A stretch of DNA of 64,000 bases. Source: Devosia sp. LC5 (GTDB taxonomy: Bacteria; Pseudomonadota; Alphaproteobacteria; Rhizobiales; Devosiaceae). The notes beneath the pieces were generated by a model. It had not been told where the DNA came from. It saw only the letters and a list, made by a program, of their open reading frames with translations, and ran no database searches. Below are positions 20,172-28,696 of the stretch, in pieces. A program made the translations under genes and the position numbers. The stretch covers positions 1 through 64,000 of the forward strand of contig NZ_JNNO01000044.1 of assembly GCF_000735585.1 (NCBI RefSeq). The letters are read 5' to 3'. Within the stretch, counting starts at the first letter, position 1; each line of letters opens with the position of its first letter.

Positions 20172-20900
20172 TTAGCGCGGTACGGTCTGCATCCATTGCC
20201 AGAATGGATCATCGGAGGTTTCCGATTCCATCAGGGCAATGTTCCTGACGATGTCCACCCCCCGTTGGGGGATCACGACATTGAAGGTCTTGGCGACGAA
20301 CCTGCGGAATTCGCCTGGCGGCCTATAGGGCAAGACATTATCCACCCCCAGGATCATGACTAGGTCGGCATGTTCTTTTTCCGGCGTTATGGCGAGGGTC
20401 TCCGGCCAGCACAGTTCGGAATAGCCGATAGCCATCAGCCGCAGCATATCGACGGGGTCTGTGGCCAGCACACAGGTCATGGTCGAGCCGGAACCGGACC
20501 CCATATGCACAATGCTGACACTGCCATCGTCACCCCGCCACAGCGCCGCATATGAGCCCTCGCCGCCCGTGGGAATAATGGGCGCCAACCGCTCGACATA
20601 GGCCGGGTCCTCAGTACCCAGCCAGGCGGCGACGTGGCCGGAATCCACGGGCTTAAAGCCAGTCTCGCTCATGAGTTGGGCACTGGCGGGCTCAAGATAG
20701 GCAATAGGCCCATCACGCACAAAGTCATTGGCCGCCATCCAGTCCATGGTCGTAACAAAGGCTGCCGGCAAGGTCATGCCCTGCGGCAGCGAGGCGGCGA
20801 CCTGCTGGGTAAAACTGCTCATGGCCCATGCGTCCTGCCGGATTGAAAGACCGAGTGAAAGCCCGGCCAAACCCGTCAGCACATGTCGGCGATGTGTCAT
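20172..20900 (-). CDS. Exported protein of unknown function
   Basis: A 242-residue protein that I do not recognise. The N-terminus MTHRRHVLTGLAGLSLGLS has twin arginines followed by a hydrophobic stretch and a possible cleavage site near AWA (residues 24-26), so a Tat or Sec signal is likely. The rest has no transmembrane helix. A segment GSGSGSTMTCVLATDPVDMLRLMAIGYSELC suggests a compact alpha/beta fold of the kind found in SMI1/KNR4-like or antitoxin-like proteins, but this is only an impression. ATG 20900 follows GGGAGGG. It sits directly after the thiamine pyrophosphokinase gene (1 bp gap) and is probably co-transcribed with it. Confidence 0.72.
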   Translation of the reverse strand: MTHRRHVLTGLAGLSLGLSIRQDAWAMSSFTQQVAASLPQGMTLPAAFVTTMDWMAANDFVRDGPIAYLEPASAQLMSETGFKPVDSGHVAAWLGTEDPAYVERLAPIIPTGGEGSYAALWRGDDGSVSIVHMGSGSGSTMTCVLATDPVDMLRLMAIGYSELCWPETLAITPEKEHADLVMILGVDNVLPYRPPGEFRRFVAKTFNVVIPQRGVDIVRNIALMESETSDDPFWQWMQTVPR

Positions 20901-20901
20901 G

Positions 20902-21591
20902 TTACCCTCCCATCAAATCCCAGAGCCGCGTCTTGCCCAGGATCAGCAGCCAGGGCGTGTCATCGGCCGGGACGATCTCGACCCGTCCGCCGAGTCCCTC
21001 GTTGGAGGTGCCGAGCCGTCCGCCCGGCGCCAGCGTCAATCGGTCCAGCGGATAGAGCAGGCGTTCGGAGCGGGTAAAGCTGACTTCAACGAGGGGGTAG
21101 ATCGACACCCGCTCGCCCTTGGCGGCCTCGAAGCCGAACGGGCCGATTACGGCCAGCGCCACATCGACCTCATCCACCAGCAGCAGACGCCGCCTGGGCG
21201 AAAATTTCAGCATCGCATTGAGCGCCGACAAGGTGTGGTCGAGCCGCTTGCCGGTCATGCCCAGGGCCAGGGTCAGCGGTGCTGTAGTCGAATAGAGGGC
21301 TTTTTCGAAATCGGTGGTTTCCTGCTCGGCCAGGTGGATCACCCTGGTGCGGGTTTCCCAGCCGGCCCGGTCGGAAAGGGAATCGAGGTCGCCGATGATC
21401 GCCGCCGGGGTAAGACCCGCTGCGCCAATCGCGTCACCCCCGCCATCGGCACCCACCAGGGCCACGCCGCCCTCGGCCAATTCGACCAGTAAAGCGGGGT
21501 CCACGACGCCCCCGCCGACAATGGCCAATGGGCCGTCAAACACGATGGGCAGCCCATCCGCGCCGCTCACGGAAGTCTCTTGCACTGTCAC
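20902..21591 (-). CDS. thiN: Thiamine diphosphokinase
   Basis: Transfers pyrophosphate from ATP to thiamine, giving thiamine diphosphate. It has 229 residues, with family motifs GADGGGDAI (about 48-56), IIGDLDSL (substrate/metal Asp pair), TTDFEKAL and GKRLDHTLSAL, followed by the C-terminal beta domain. The start is GTG 21591; a second GTG two codons later is possible. It diverges from the TPP riboswitch and thiBPQ thiamine-uptake operon, so import and activation of thiamine are clustered. The symbol thiN is by analogy with other bacterial enzymes of this activity. Confidence 0.9.
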   Translation of the reverse strand: MTVQETSVSGADGLPIVFDGPLAIVGGGVVDPALLVELAEGGVALVGADGGGDAIGAAGLTPAAIIGDLDSLSDRAGWETRTRVIHLAEQETTDFEKALYSTTAPLTLALGMTGKRLDHTLSALNAMLKFSPRRRLLLVDEVDVALAVIGPFGFEAAKGERVSIYPLVEVSFTRSERLLYPLDRLTLAPGGRLGTSNEGLGGRVEIVPADDTPWLLILGKTRLWDLMGG

Positions 21592-21612
21592 AATTCTCGC
21601 ACTAAGTCTGGG

Positions 21613-21702
21613 GCATCTCGCTGGGGTGTTCCGGGTTTCCGGAGCTGAGAATTACCCATTGAACCTGAACCAGGTCATGCTGGCGGAGGAAGTTCGAGAT
21701 GG
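21613..21702 (+). ncRNA. TPP riboswitch (THI element)
   Basis: The conserved THI-box blocks are present in order: GGGGTG, CTGAGA (21654-21659), ACCC, GAACCTGA (21661-21668) and the GGTCATGCTGGCGGAGG region. The closing P1 stem is visible as CATCTCG (21614-21620) pairing with CGAGATG (21695-21701). It lies immediately upstream of thiB and will sense thiamine pyrophosphate to repress the uptake operon. A further hairpin before the thiB ribosome-binding site is described separately. Confidence 0.95.
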
Positions 21703-21740
21703 CAAGAGCGTCTCGGTGCGCCCATGCCATTGACACCTGT

Positions 21741-21774
21741 CCCTTCACACATGGCCGCATGAACCGATGAAGGG
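21741..21774 (+). promoter_or_regulatory. Candidate Shine-Dalgarno sequestering hairpin before thiB
   Basis: CCCTTCA (21741-21747) is complementary to TGAAGGG (21768-21774), which is the likely ribosome-binding site of thiB (ATG 21783). Pairing would hide the site. Together with the ATGGCA/TGCCAT pair just downstream of the riboswitch, this could be the expression platform. This is inferred from complementarity only. Confidence 0.5.
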
Positions 21775-21782
21775 ATGACCCC

Positions 21783-22787
21783 ATGGTCAAATCCACCTCT
21801 GTGGCGCTTGCGGTCCTTGCCGGACTGTTCGCAGCTCCGGCATTCGCCCAGGACGCGCCAAACCTCAATATCTACACCTATGACAGCTTCGCCGCCGATT
21901 GGGGCCCCGGCCCGGCGCTCAAGACCGGTTTTGAAGCGATCTGCGGCTGCACGGTGACTTTCGTCGCGGCCGACAGCTCCATCGGCGCCCTGCGCCGCGT
22001 GCAGCTCGAAGGCGCCACCAGTGAAGCCGATCTCATTGTGGGGCTCGACACCGCCATTGCCGGGGAAGCCCGCGACACGGGACTGTTTGCCGAGCACAAT
22101 TTCTATTTCGACGAACTGACCCTGCCCTATGGCTGGACCGACAAGAATTTCGTGCCCTTCGACTACGCCCATTTCGCCTTCGTCTATGACACGGACAAAG
22201 TAGCCAATCCGCCCAAGTCGTTTGAAGAATTGATCGCCATGCCCGACGATTTCAAGATCGTCATCCAGGACCCGCGTTCGGCCACCCCGGGCCTGGGCCT
22301 CGTGCTGTGGATCAAGGCCGCCTATGGTGATCGCTCCCCCGAAATCTGGGCCGGCCTCAAGCCGCATATCCTGACCGTGACGCGCGAATGGAGCGAGAGC
22401 TATAATCTGTTCCTTGAAGGGGAGGCCGATATGGCGCTCTCCTACACCACCTCGCCCGCCTATCACATCGTCGAGGAAGATGACGACACGATCAAAGCCG
22501 CCCTGTTCGAGGAGGGCCATTTCGCCCAGACCGAAGTGGCCGGCGTGCTCAAATCGTCCAAGCACCAGGAACTGGCTTTCCAGTTTCTCGATTATCTGAC
22601 CTCGGCCGGCGCGCAGCAGATCATTCCGACGACCAATTGGATGTTTCCCGTTGTTGACCTTGGGGGTGAATTGAACCCGGCCTTTGGGAGGTTGCCGCAG
22701 CCGGAAAAGACGCTGACCCTGCCGGAGGCCGGGATCGAGGCAAATTCGGCGACCTGGATCGATGAGATGCTCAAGGCTATTCAGTAG
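21783..22787 (+). CDS. thiB: Thiamine ABC transporter substrate-binding protein
   Basis: Periplasmic receptor for thiamine and its phosphates. It has 334 residues with a signal peptide at about 1-22 (ending APAFAQ). The mature start LNIYTYDSFAADWGPGPALK and the block FEAICGCTVTFVAADSS are typical ThiB, as are DYAHFAFVYDTDKV and QDPRSATPGLGLVLWIKAAYG. It is the first gene of thiBPQ under the TPP riboswitch. A long inverted repeat lies between it and thiP. Confidence 0.95.
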   Translation: MVKSTSVALAVLAGLFAAPAFAQDAPNLNIYTYDSFAADWGPGPALKTGFEAICGCTVTFVAADSSIGALRRVQLEGATSEADLIVGLDTAIAGEARDTGLFAEHNFYFDELTLPYGWTDKNFVPFDYAHFAFVYDTDKVANPPKSFEELIAMPDDFKIVIQDPRSATPGLGLVLWIKAAYGDRSPEIWAGLKPHILTVTREWSESYNLFLEGEADMALSYTTSPAYHIVEEDDDTIKAALFEEGHFAQTEVAGVLKSSKHQELAFQFLDYLTSAGAQQIIPTTNWMFPVVDLGGELNPAFGRLPQPEKTLTLPEAGIEANSATWIDEMLKAIQ

Positions 22788-22854
22788 GGATGGGGCACAC
22801 CGCCGCCCCGAACTGGAAGCAGCACTCTCCCGTTGCTCCCAGTGCTCTTTCGTC

Positions 22855-22976
22855 CCCTCGCCCCTCAGGGGAGAGGGCCAGGGTGAGGGGTGCGATGCTG
22901 GGTACATCGCATTTGTTGCAGCATCGCACCCCTCACCCGGCGCTACGCGCCGACCTCTCCCCTGAGGGGCGAGGTG
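22855..22976. repeat. Long inverted repeat between thiB and thiP
   Basis: The left arm (about 22855-22908) and right arm (about 22920-22976) are reverse complements, sharing CCTCGCCCCTCAGGGGAGAG and GGGTGAGGGGTGCGATGC. The right arm carries a small extra hairpin CGGCGCTACGCGCCG. It resembles other dispersed palindromes of the window. Between the binding-protein gene and the permease it could stabilise or terminate the thiB message. Confidence 0.88.
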
Positions 22977-23001
22977 AAGCTAGCCGCCAGTCGGTGTTTC
23001 C

Positions 23002-24594
23002 ATGACCATTCTGCCCCACCGCCCTGCGCGCATTGCCGCCGCCGCGGCCTTGGCACTCGCCATCGCCATCCTGATCGGTCTGGTGCTGTGGTCTATCTTC
23101 AGCGCCGCCACCGATCAGGCCAGCGGCGCAGGGCGCGTGGACATTCCCCATCTGTTGCGGATGACCTCGATTCAGGCGGGGCTGACCACCGTGATTTCGC
23201 TGACCGTGGGCATGGCGCTCGCCTGGGCGCTGAACCGGTTGCGGTTTCCCGGCCGCGATCTGGTTGTCGGGCTCTTTGCCTCGGCCATCGTCACCCCCGG
23301 CATGGTGGTGGCGTTTGGCCTGCTCTCCATCTGGGGTCGCAGCGGCTGGATCAATCAGGCGAGCAATGCCCTGTTCGGCACCTCGATCGGCAATCCAGCT
23401 TTCGGGCTCCCGGGTATCCTGTTTGCCCATGTCATTCTCGATGGCGCCTTTGCCGCCCGCATCATGCTGGCCCGGCTAGACGCCATTCCCCAGCCCCGCC
23501 TCAAGACCGGGCAATCGCTCGCCCTCTCCGCCTGGCAACGCTTCGCCATCATCGATTGGCCCGCTTTACGTGGCACCCTGCCCGGGCTGGGTGCCATCAT
23601 CTTCCTTCTCGCCTTTACCAGCTTTCCCATCGTGCTGCTGCTCGGCGGCGGGCCCGCCAACCAGACGCTGGAAGTGGCCATCTATGCCGCCGTCCGCCAG
23701 GATTTCGACCTGCGCGCGGCCGTGCTACTGGCGCTGACGCAGATCGGGGTTTGCTCTGTGGTCATTCTTATCGCCTCGGCGCTGGCACCCATTCCCACCA
23801 GCCTTGGCCCGTCCACGACGCCAAGCTGGCGCGATGGCATAGCGGCACGACTGCTGCAGGCCGTGGTCCTGATCCTGTGCACCATCGCCTTCGTGCTGCC
23901 CCTCGCCTCGGTACTGGTCAATGGCATGCTGGTCGGTTTCGGGCGCCTGCTGGCGCAGCCGGCCTTCTGGTGGGCGGCGCTGTCGAGCCTAATCATCGGA
24001 GCCAGCTCGGCCCTGCTGACGCTGGTGCTGGCTATCACCCTTGCCATGGGCCGTGGCGCCACGGCCAATGGCGTGATCCGTACTATTCTGGGCATGCCGG
24101 CCTTTGCCTATCTGGCGGTGCCCGCCGTGGTGCTGTCGCTGGGCTTTTTCCTCCTGGTCCGCAATCTGGGCGTCGCGCCGGCATTGGCCGCGCCCTATGT
24201 GGTCATCCTGGGCAATAGCCTGCTGGCTCTGCCCTTCGCCATGGCCACCCTCGGACCACCCTTCGAGGCCATTGCGCGGACGCGTGGCAAGCTGATCCGC
24301 TCGCTTGACCTGTCAGGCTGGCGGCAATTCATCGCCGTCGAATACCCCCTATTGGGCAAGGATATCGGCGTCATGCTGGCGCTGGCCTTCTGCTTTTCGC
24401 TGGGCGATCTTGGCGTTATCGCGCTCTTCGGCACGCAGGATTTCCAGACCCTGCCGCTGCTGATGTTCCGCGCGCTCGGCGCCTATCGCGGCAGTGACGC
24501 GGCCGCTATCGCGTCCATCCTGCTGATCGGCACCATCATTGCCTTTGTCGGCCTGCCCAAGCTGTTCGAGAGGATCGCCAATGCTGCGCGTTGA
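23002..24594 (+). CDS. thiP: Thiamine ABC transporter permease
   Basis: A fused two-domain permease (530 residues, about twelve helices) for thiamine import. Each half carries its own binding-protein-dependent permease module; EAA-like loops occur near residues 165-185 (KTGQSLALSAWQRFAIIDWP) and 430-450 (RTRGKLIRSLDLSGWRQFIA). The length and duplicated architecture fit ThiP. ATG 23002 follows the inverted repeat. Its 3' end overlaps thiQ by 14 bp, so ATPase synthesis is coupled. Confidence 0.94.
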   Translation: MTILPHRPARIAAAAALALAIAILIGLVLWSIFSAATDQASGAGRVDIPHLLRMTSIQAGLTTVISLTVGMALAWALNRLRFPGRDLVVGLFASAIVTPGMVVAFGLLSIWGRSGWINQASNALFGTSIGNPAFGLPGILFAHVILDGAFAARIMLARLDAIPQPRLKTGQSLALSAWQRFAIIDWPALRGTLPGLGAIIFLLAFTSFPIVLLLGGGPANQTLEVAIYAAVRQDFDLRAAVLLALTQIGVCSVVILIASALAPIPTSLGPSTTPSWRDGIAARLLQAVVLILCTIAFVLPLASVLVNGMLVGFGRLLAQPAFWWAALSSLIIGASSALLTLVLAITLAMGRGATANGVIRTILGMPAFAYLAVPAVVLSLGFFLLVRNLGVAPALAAPYVVILGNSLLALPFAMATLGPPFEAIARTRGKLIRSLDLSGWRQFIAVEYPLLGKDIGVMLALAFCFSLGDLGVIALFGTQDFQTLPLLMFRALGAYRGSDAAAIASILLIGTIIAFVGLPKLFERIANAAR

Positions 24595-25231
24595 AGACCT
24601 GAGCTTTGTCCATGCCGGCCAAGCCAGGCGCTATCGCTTCGACATGTCGGCGGCGCCGGGCGAAATCACCGCCATTTCCGGCGCCAGTGGCTCGGGCAAA
24701 TCCACCCTGCTCGATCTGCTGGCGGGCTTCCTCACGCCGCTGTCCGGGCGTATCGATCTTGATGGCGCTAACCTCGTGCCCCTGCCGCCGGAATCCCGGC
24801 CGGTGTCGCTGCTGCTGCAATCGGACAATCTGTTCGATCATCTTTCGGCCGGCCGGAACGTGGCGCTGGGCCTGCCGAGTGGGACGGCAAAAGGCGTCGT
24901 AGCTCAGGCTGTCGAGACGGCGCTGTCGGAAGTGGGGCTGGCTGGGCTCGGCCAGCAAACCGCTTCGACATTGTCCGGCGGGCAAAAGCAGCGCGTTGCC
25001 CTGGCACGCACCCTGGTGCGCAATCGCCCGATCGTGCTGCTGGACGAGCCCTTTTCGGCGCTGGACGACAAGGCCCGCGCGGCGACACGGGAATTGGTCA
25101 GGGCGCTGACGGTCGCGCATGACTGGCACACGATTTTGGTGAGCCATCATATGGACGACATCACTGCCATCGCCAGCCGGCGGTATCGGCTGGAAGCGGG
25201 GGAATTGGTGGTTGAGGAGTACTCGCGTTAG
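24581..25231 (+). CDS. thiQ: Thiamine ABC transporter ATP-binding protein
   Basis: ATPase of the thiamine importer (216 residues, the short ThiQ size without a regulatory domain). Walker A is GASGSGKST (about 36-44), the signature is LSGGQKQR and Walker B is [17 protein letters not shown]. The start ATG 24581 lies within the end of thiP; the frame upstream is only thiP in another register. It is the last gene of the TPP-controlled operon. Confidence 0.95.
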   Translation: MLRVEDLSFVHAGQARRYRFDMSAAPGEITAISGASGSGKSTLLDLLAGFLTPLSGRIDLDGANLVPLPPESRPVSLLLQSDNLFDHLSAGRNVALGLPSGTAKGVVAQAVETALSEVGLAGLGQQTASTLSGGQKQRVALARTLVRNRPIVLLDEPFSALDDKARAATRELVRALTVAHDWHTILVSHHMDDITAIASRRYRLEAGELVVEEYSR

Positions 25232-25298
25232 CTGAAGCCAGAGAGCCTGGATCGGCACCTCGCCGCACGGTGGAGGGAGACGACTGAGAGATATGATC

Positions 25299-26327
25299 CT
25301 ATCGCGCAAAAGCCTTGTTGAAGGGCTCGAGCGCATCTTCGAGCGCCTGCAGATCAGGCGGCAGCGGGGCTTCGAAGAACATTTCCTCGCCCGTTGTGGG
25401 ATGCTCGAAACCCAACTCGGCCGCATGCAGCGCCTGGCGGCCCAGCGCCTGGATGGGTCCGGCGACTTCGGGCGGCAGTTTGTTGATCTTGGTGGCATAG
25501 CCCGAGGCATAGACTGTGTCGGCCACCAGCGGATGGCTGATATGGGCCATATGCACGCGGATCTGATGCGTGCGGCCGGTTTCGAGGTGGCATTGCACGC
25601 GGGTAATATCCCAGCCCGCATCGCCGAACCGCGCCTCGACGAAATAATGGGTGATCGCCTCGCGGCCATCCTTGCGCACGGCCTGTTTCAGCCGGTTATT
25701 GGCGTCGCGGCCCAGCGGCGCATCGACCGTGCCCTTGGCGGTTTCGGTCGAACCCCAGACAAAGGCGATATAGGCGCGGTGCAGCGGGCCGGTGCGGCCG
25801 TGATCGGCGAATTGATCGGAGAGATGCTTATGGGCATGCTCGGTCTTGGCGGCAACCATGACCCCGGACGTGTCGCGATCGAGCCGATGCACGATACCCG
25901 GCCGGCGCACGCCGCCAATGCCCTGCAGGCTTGCCCCGCAATGATAGATCAGCGCATTGACCAGCGTGCCCGAAGGACTGCCCGGCGCAGGGTGCACCAC
26001 CATGCCGACGGGCTTGTTGATGACGATGAGCTGGTCATCCTCATAAAGGATGTCGAGCGGGATGTTTTCGGGCTGCGGTTCGGGATCTTCGGGGGGCGGG
26101 GCGACAAGAATGATTGTCTCGCCCGCGCTGACGCGGTACTTGGGCTCACTGACAATTGCCCCATTGATGCTGACCGCCTGGTTCAGGATCAGGTCCTTGA
26201 GGCGGTTGCGGCTCAGCACAGCATGCGCCTTGGCCAGCACGGCATCGAGCCGCCCGCCAGCCAGGGTCTCATCGACAACGATCTCGACCGCCTCGCCCTC
26301 GAATTCTTCTTCGGTATTTTCGGCCAT
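25299..26327 (-). CDS. rluD: RluA family pseudouridine synthase (RluD type)
   Basis: Converts specific uridines of 23S rRNA to pseudouridine. It has 342 residues, with an S4 RNA-binding domain at about 20-75 (GGRLDAVLAKAHAVLSRNRLKDLI) and a catalytic domain with the hallmark HRLDRDTSG carrying the nucleophilic Asp near 145. RTHQIRVHMAHISHPLVAD is the usual C-terminal block. ATG 26327 is preferred; a TTG two codons upstream is also in frame. The start overlaps head-to-head with the start of the plus-strand gene at 26326, the two sharing the palindrome CATG. Confidence 0.93.
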   Translation of the reverse strand: MAENTEEEFEGEAVEIVVDETLAGGRLDAVLAKAHAVLSRNRLKDLILNQAVSINGAIVSEPKYRVSAGETIILVAPPPEDPEPQPENIPLDILYEDDQLIVINKPVGMVVHPAPGSPSGTLVNALIYHCGASLQGIGGVRRPGIVHRLDRDTSGVMVAAKTEHAHKHLSDQFADHGRTGPLHRAYIAFVWGSTETAKGTVDAPLGRDANNRLKQAVRKDGREAITHYFVEARFGDAGWDITRVQCHLETGRTHQIRVHMAHISHPLVADTVYASGYATKINKLPPEVAGPIQALGRQALHAAELGFEHPTTGEEMFFEAPLPPDLQALEDALEPFNKAFAR

Positions 26328-26679
26328 GAGCAATCCTAACGAGACTGGGCCCGATGGCCCCTATGTAAACGAGCCATTGTCGCCCGAGGCGCAGGCTGCG
26401 CTCGCCAAGGCGCGCCGCTCGTTCCGGTTTTCAATCAGCATTCTGTTGCTCGGCTTTATGGCGATTGCCCTGGCGCTTGTCTATCGCGTGATGCGCGATG
26501 CACCCCCGCCCGCCGTGGCCGAGAGCGTTGCCATACCGGCTGGCGCGGCAATTGTCTCGGCCGTCGTGGCCGATGGGGCAATCAATGTGACCTATACCGT
26601 GGATGGCGTGACCACGCTGGGCCTGTTCGATCAGGCAACGGGGGAGTTGACCCGCAGCGTGGTGATCGGGGCGGAATAG
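26326..26679 (+). CDS. Small single-pass membrane protein (DUF6476-like)
   Basis: A 117-residue protein with an N-terminal soluble stretch, one transmembrane helix at about 36-58 (FSISILLLGFMAIALALVYRV) and a small periplasmic domain of about 55 residues (beginning VAIPAGAAIVSAVVADGAINV). Such proteins are common beside rluD in alphaproteobacteria, which I recall as DUF6476; I cannot verify the family here. The ATG at 26326 overlaps the rluD start codon on the other strand by two bases, so the two genes need promoters inside each other. Confidence 0.75.
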   Translation: MSNPNETGPDGPYVNEPLSPEAQAALAKARRSFRFSISILLLGFMAIALALVYRVMRDAPPPAVAESVAIPAGAAIVSAVVADGAINVTYTVDGVTTLGLFDQATGELTRSVVIGAE

Positions 26680-26691
26680 CCCAACCCCACA

Positions 26692-26773
26692 GTGTCATTC
26701 CCGCGAAAGCGGGAACCTCCGTTTGCTTCGCAGGCACCTTAAACAGAGGTTCCCGCTTTCGCGGGAATGACAC
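26692..26773. repeat. Perfect 28-bp inverted repeat
   Basis: Arms 26692-26719 and 26746-26773 are exact reverse complements, separated by 26 bp. Each arm also contains its own hairpin, CCCGCGAAAGCGGG. It is the widespread type beginning GTGTCATTCCCGCG seen between genes in many proteobacteria. It lies between two convergent genes and could also serve as a terminator. Confidence 0.93.
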
Positions 26774-26819
26774 CGTGATTGTTGAACGAGCGTGCCCCGA
26801 CCGGAAGGCCCTACCGAAC

Positions 26820-27734
26820 CTACCGCCCCTGAATTTCCTTGAGCGCGGTCAACCGGTCCGCCACTGAACTGCGGCGCTTGCCGCCCTTGGCCTTGGGCAG
26901 CATTTCCAGTTTTTCCCCATCATCGGCAAAGCGCTGCACGCGCTCGAACAGGCTTTCTTCCTGCGTCGCCGTGAGCGGGGCGGCCTGGTGGTCGGCGGCA
27001 TAGACCACGCGGCTGACGCGGGCGGCGATATCGCTGAGCCGCTCACGCAATTGGGCTTCATCCGCCCGCTCGCTATCCCAATCGGCCAGAATGCTCGATT
27101 GTACTGCCAATACCCGCTGGCGCAGTGTGTCCGCCTCGGCTTCGAGGTCGAGCTTTTCGGCCAGAGGCGGCTCGGCACTGGTCTCGGCCAATAGCGCATT
27201 GAGCCGGGTTTCGGCGCTGGCAATGCTGGCTTCGGCCGTGGTCAGGGTGTCCTCGGTTTCGGTCTCCGGCTCGGGTGGGGCCGCAAACTCCGCCTTGCTG
27301 GCTGCAAGTTCACGTTCGCGCATGCGCAGGCGCTGGGCCAGATCGGTGCTTTCGCGCTCCAGCTCGAGAATGCGATTGCGCAGCTCGGCCTCACGGGCTT
27401 CGAGCTCCCCGACAATGGCATGATGTTCATCACGCTCGGTCTGCAGCGCCCCGCCCAGATCGGCCCGCTTCTGGTTGACCTCGCTCAGCTGTTCGGCCAG
27501 CCGCTTGCGCAGCGCCTCGACATTCATTTCCAGCTTGCGGGTCGACAGGGCAAATTCAGCGCGCAGCTGGTCCTTGTCGGCGCGGAATTCGGCCATGGTG
27601 ATGGGCGTGGCGGCCTCGATCCGGCGCTTGGTCAGCCGCACGGCGCGCTTCCACACTGCGGGCATGACGATCAGCCCCACCAGCACGGCAAGCAGCAGCC
27701 CCAGGGCGAAATACATGATGTTCTCGATCATCAT
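26820..27734 (-). CDS. Membrane-anchored coiled-coil protein of unknown function
   Basis: A 304-residue protein with an N-terminal transmembrane helix at about 5-27 (IMYFALGLLLAVLVGLIVMP) and a long charged region rich in Glu, Arg, Leu and Ala (about 60-220) with strong heptad character. The C-terminus is basic. It is probably anchored in the inner membrane with the coiled coil in the cytoplasm. I know no function. Two consecutive ATGs allow a start at 27734 or 27731. It looks monocistronic. Confidence 0.8.
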   Translation of the reverse strand: MMIENIMYFALGLLLAVLVGLIVMPAVWKRAVRLTKRRIEAATPITMAEFRADKDQLRAEFALSTRKLEMNVEALRKRLAEQLSEVNQKRADLGGALQTERDEHHAIVGELEAREAELRNRILELERESTDLAQRLRMRERELAASKAEFAAPPEPETETEDTLTTAEASIASAETRLNALLAETSAEPPLAEKLDLEAEADTLRQRVLAVQSSILADWDSERADEAQLRERLSDIAARVSRVVYAADHQAAPLTATQEESLFERVQRFADDGEKLEMLPKAKGGKRRSSVADRLTALKEIQGR

Positions 27735-28027
27735 CCTGCGTAATCCGAGGCCATGCGCGTCCGCTCATTTCCTGTCGAGCGTGGTCTTATCTGCCAGCAA
27801 AGCATAGGCGCCGCCATCTTTGCCACCGGTTAACCCTAACCGGTTTGGCCGGTTCCGTCACGACGGGGCGAGGGCCTTATACCGGTTGGGTTCGGCGCCA
27901 GAATAGTCAAACTTGCGTCAGAAAAACCCCTGGGACCAATCGAGCTTCAGCCAAAGTGGCAGTCCAGTGCCGCTTCACTTCTCCCTGGGGGGAGGTGAGC
28001 AGCCTATGCAGGCCGCGAGACGCTGGA
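27735..28027. other. Intergenic region, 293 bp
   Basis: I see no gene here. It contains GC-rich direct and inverted patches (CCGGTTTGGCCGG near 27840) and a hairpin-forming stretch CACTTCTCCC...GGGGAGGTGAG near 27976-28003 that resembles the core of the other palindromic elements. It would hold the promoter of the minus-strand coiled-coil gene at its left end. Confidence 0.5.
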
Positions 28028-28594
28028 TCAGAAGGGGTTCCAGGTCGGCTCATTGGTGAAGTTGAGATAGCCGATATTGATGCCCAGCCGCGCGCCGACA
28101 CCCGAGCGGATCGGCACCATGACCACATTGCCGCGCTTGATCACTGTCATGCCGAAGCCACCCACGACATAGGCGGAGCCGTTGACGCCGGCATAGCGGC
28201 CCAGCACATCCTGAATCTGGGACAGGTTATAGACCAGCATCATCACCTTGGAGCCGTCGCCGCCAATGTCGAAGCCGATCGAGGGGCCCTGCCAATAGAC
28301 GGCATATTGGCCCACATTGCGGGTATAGACCGTGCCTTCGCCATAGCGGGCGCCGGCAAACAGGGCGCCCCCGGCGTCCTCGCCCAGAATATAGCCATTG
28401 GGCAGGCCGAACTGGCTGACGGCGCGTTCGACCAGCGAAGCAAGGCCCTGCGAGGTGGAGCCGAAGAATTGCTTGCCGCTTTCGACCAGTTCCTCGCCCG
28501 AATAGCTGTCGCTGAGCGAGCCCTGGGCGAAGGCCGTGACGGGGGCCAGCATGGTGGCAACCAGGGCAAGGGTGACGAGGATGCGCTTGAGCAT
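28028..28594 (-). CDS. eipA: DUF1134 periplasmic protein, EipA-like
   Basis: A 188-residue exported protein: signal peptide 1-24 (MLKRILVTLALVATMLAPVTAFA), then a compact glycine-rich beta domain (GASV-like segments such as YAVYWQGPSIGFDIGGDGSK and GFGMTVIKRGNVVMVPIRSGVG). The pattern is that of DUF1134, whose Brucella member EipA supports envelope integrity and virulence and is a CtrA target. I place the start at ATG 28594, where the signal peptide begins; the longer frame adds only an Arg/Pro-rich leader. The symbol rests on family resemblance from memory. Confidence 0.82.
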   Translation of the reverse strand: MLKRILVTLALVATMLAPVTAFAQGSLSDSYSGEELVESGKQFFGSTSQGLASLVERAVSQFGLPNGYILGEDAGGALFAGARYGEGTVYTRNVGQYAVYWQGPSIGFDIGGDGSKVMMLVYNLSQIQDVLGRYAGVNGSAYVVGGFGMTVIKRGNVVMVPIRSGVGARLGINIGYLNFTNEPTWNPF

Positions 28595-28696
28595 GGGACG
28601 AACTCCTGGCGGGCGGCGCGGCCGCAATTACGAGGACCTTAAGGTTTGTTACCCAAAATCCGCTTTCGGCTCACAAGACGCGCCGATCATGGCTCG

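Noticed and set aside
22890-24218. A 442-residue plus-strand open frame within thiP
   Set aside because: It is the shifted register of thiP, His/Arg/Gly-rich with no domain; thiP in its own frame is plainly coding.
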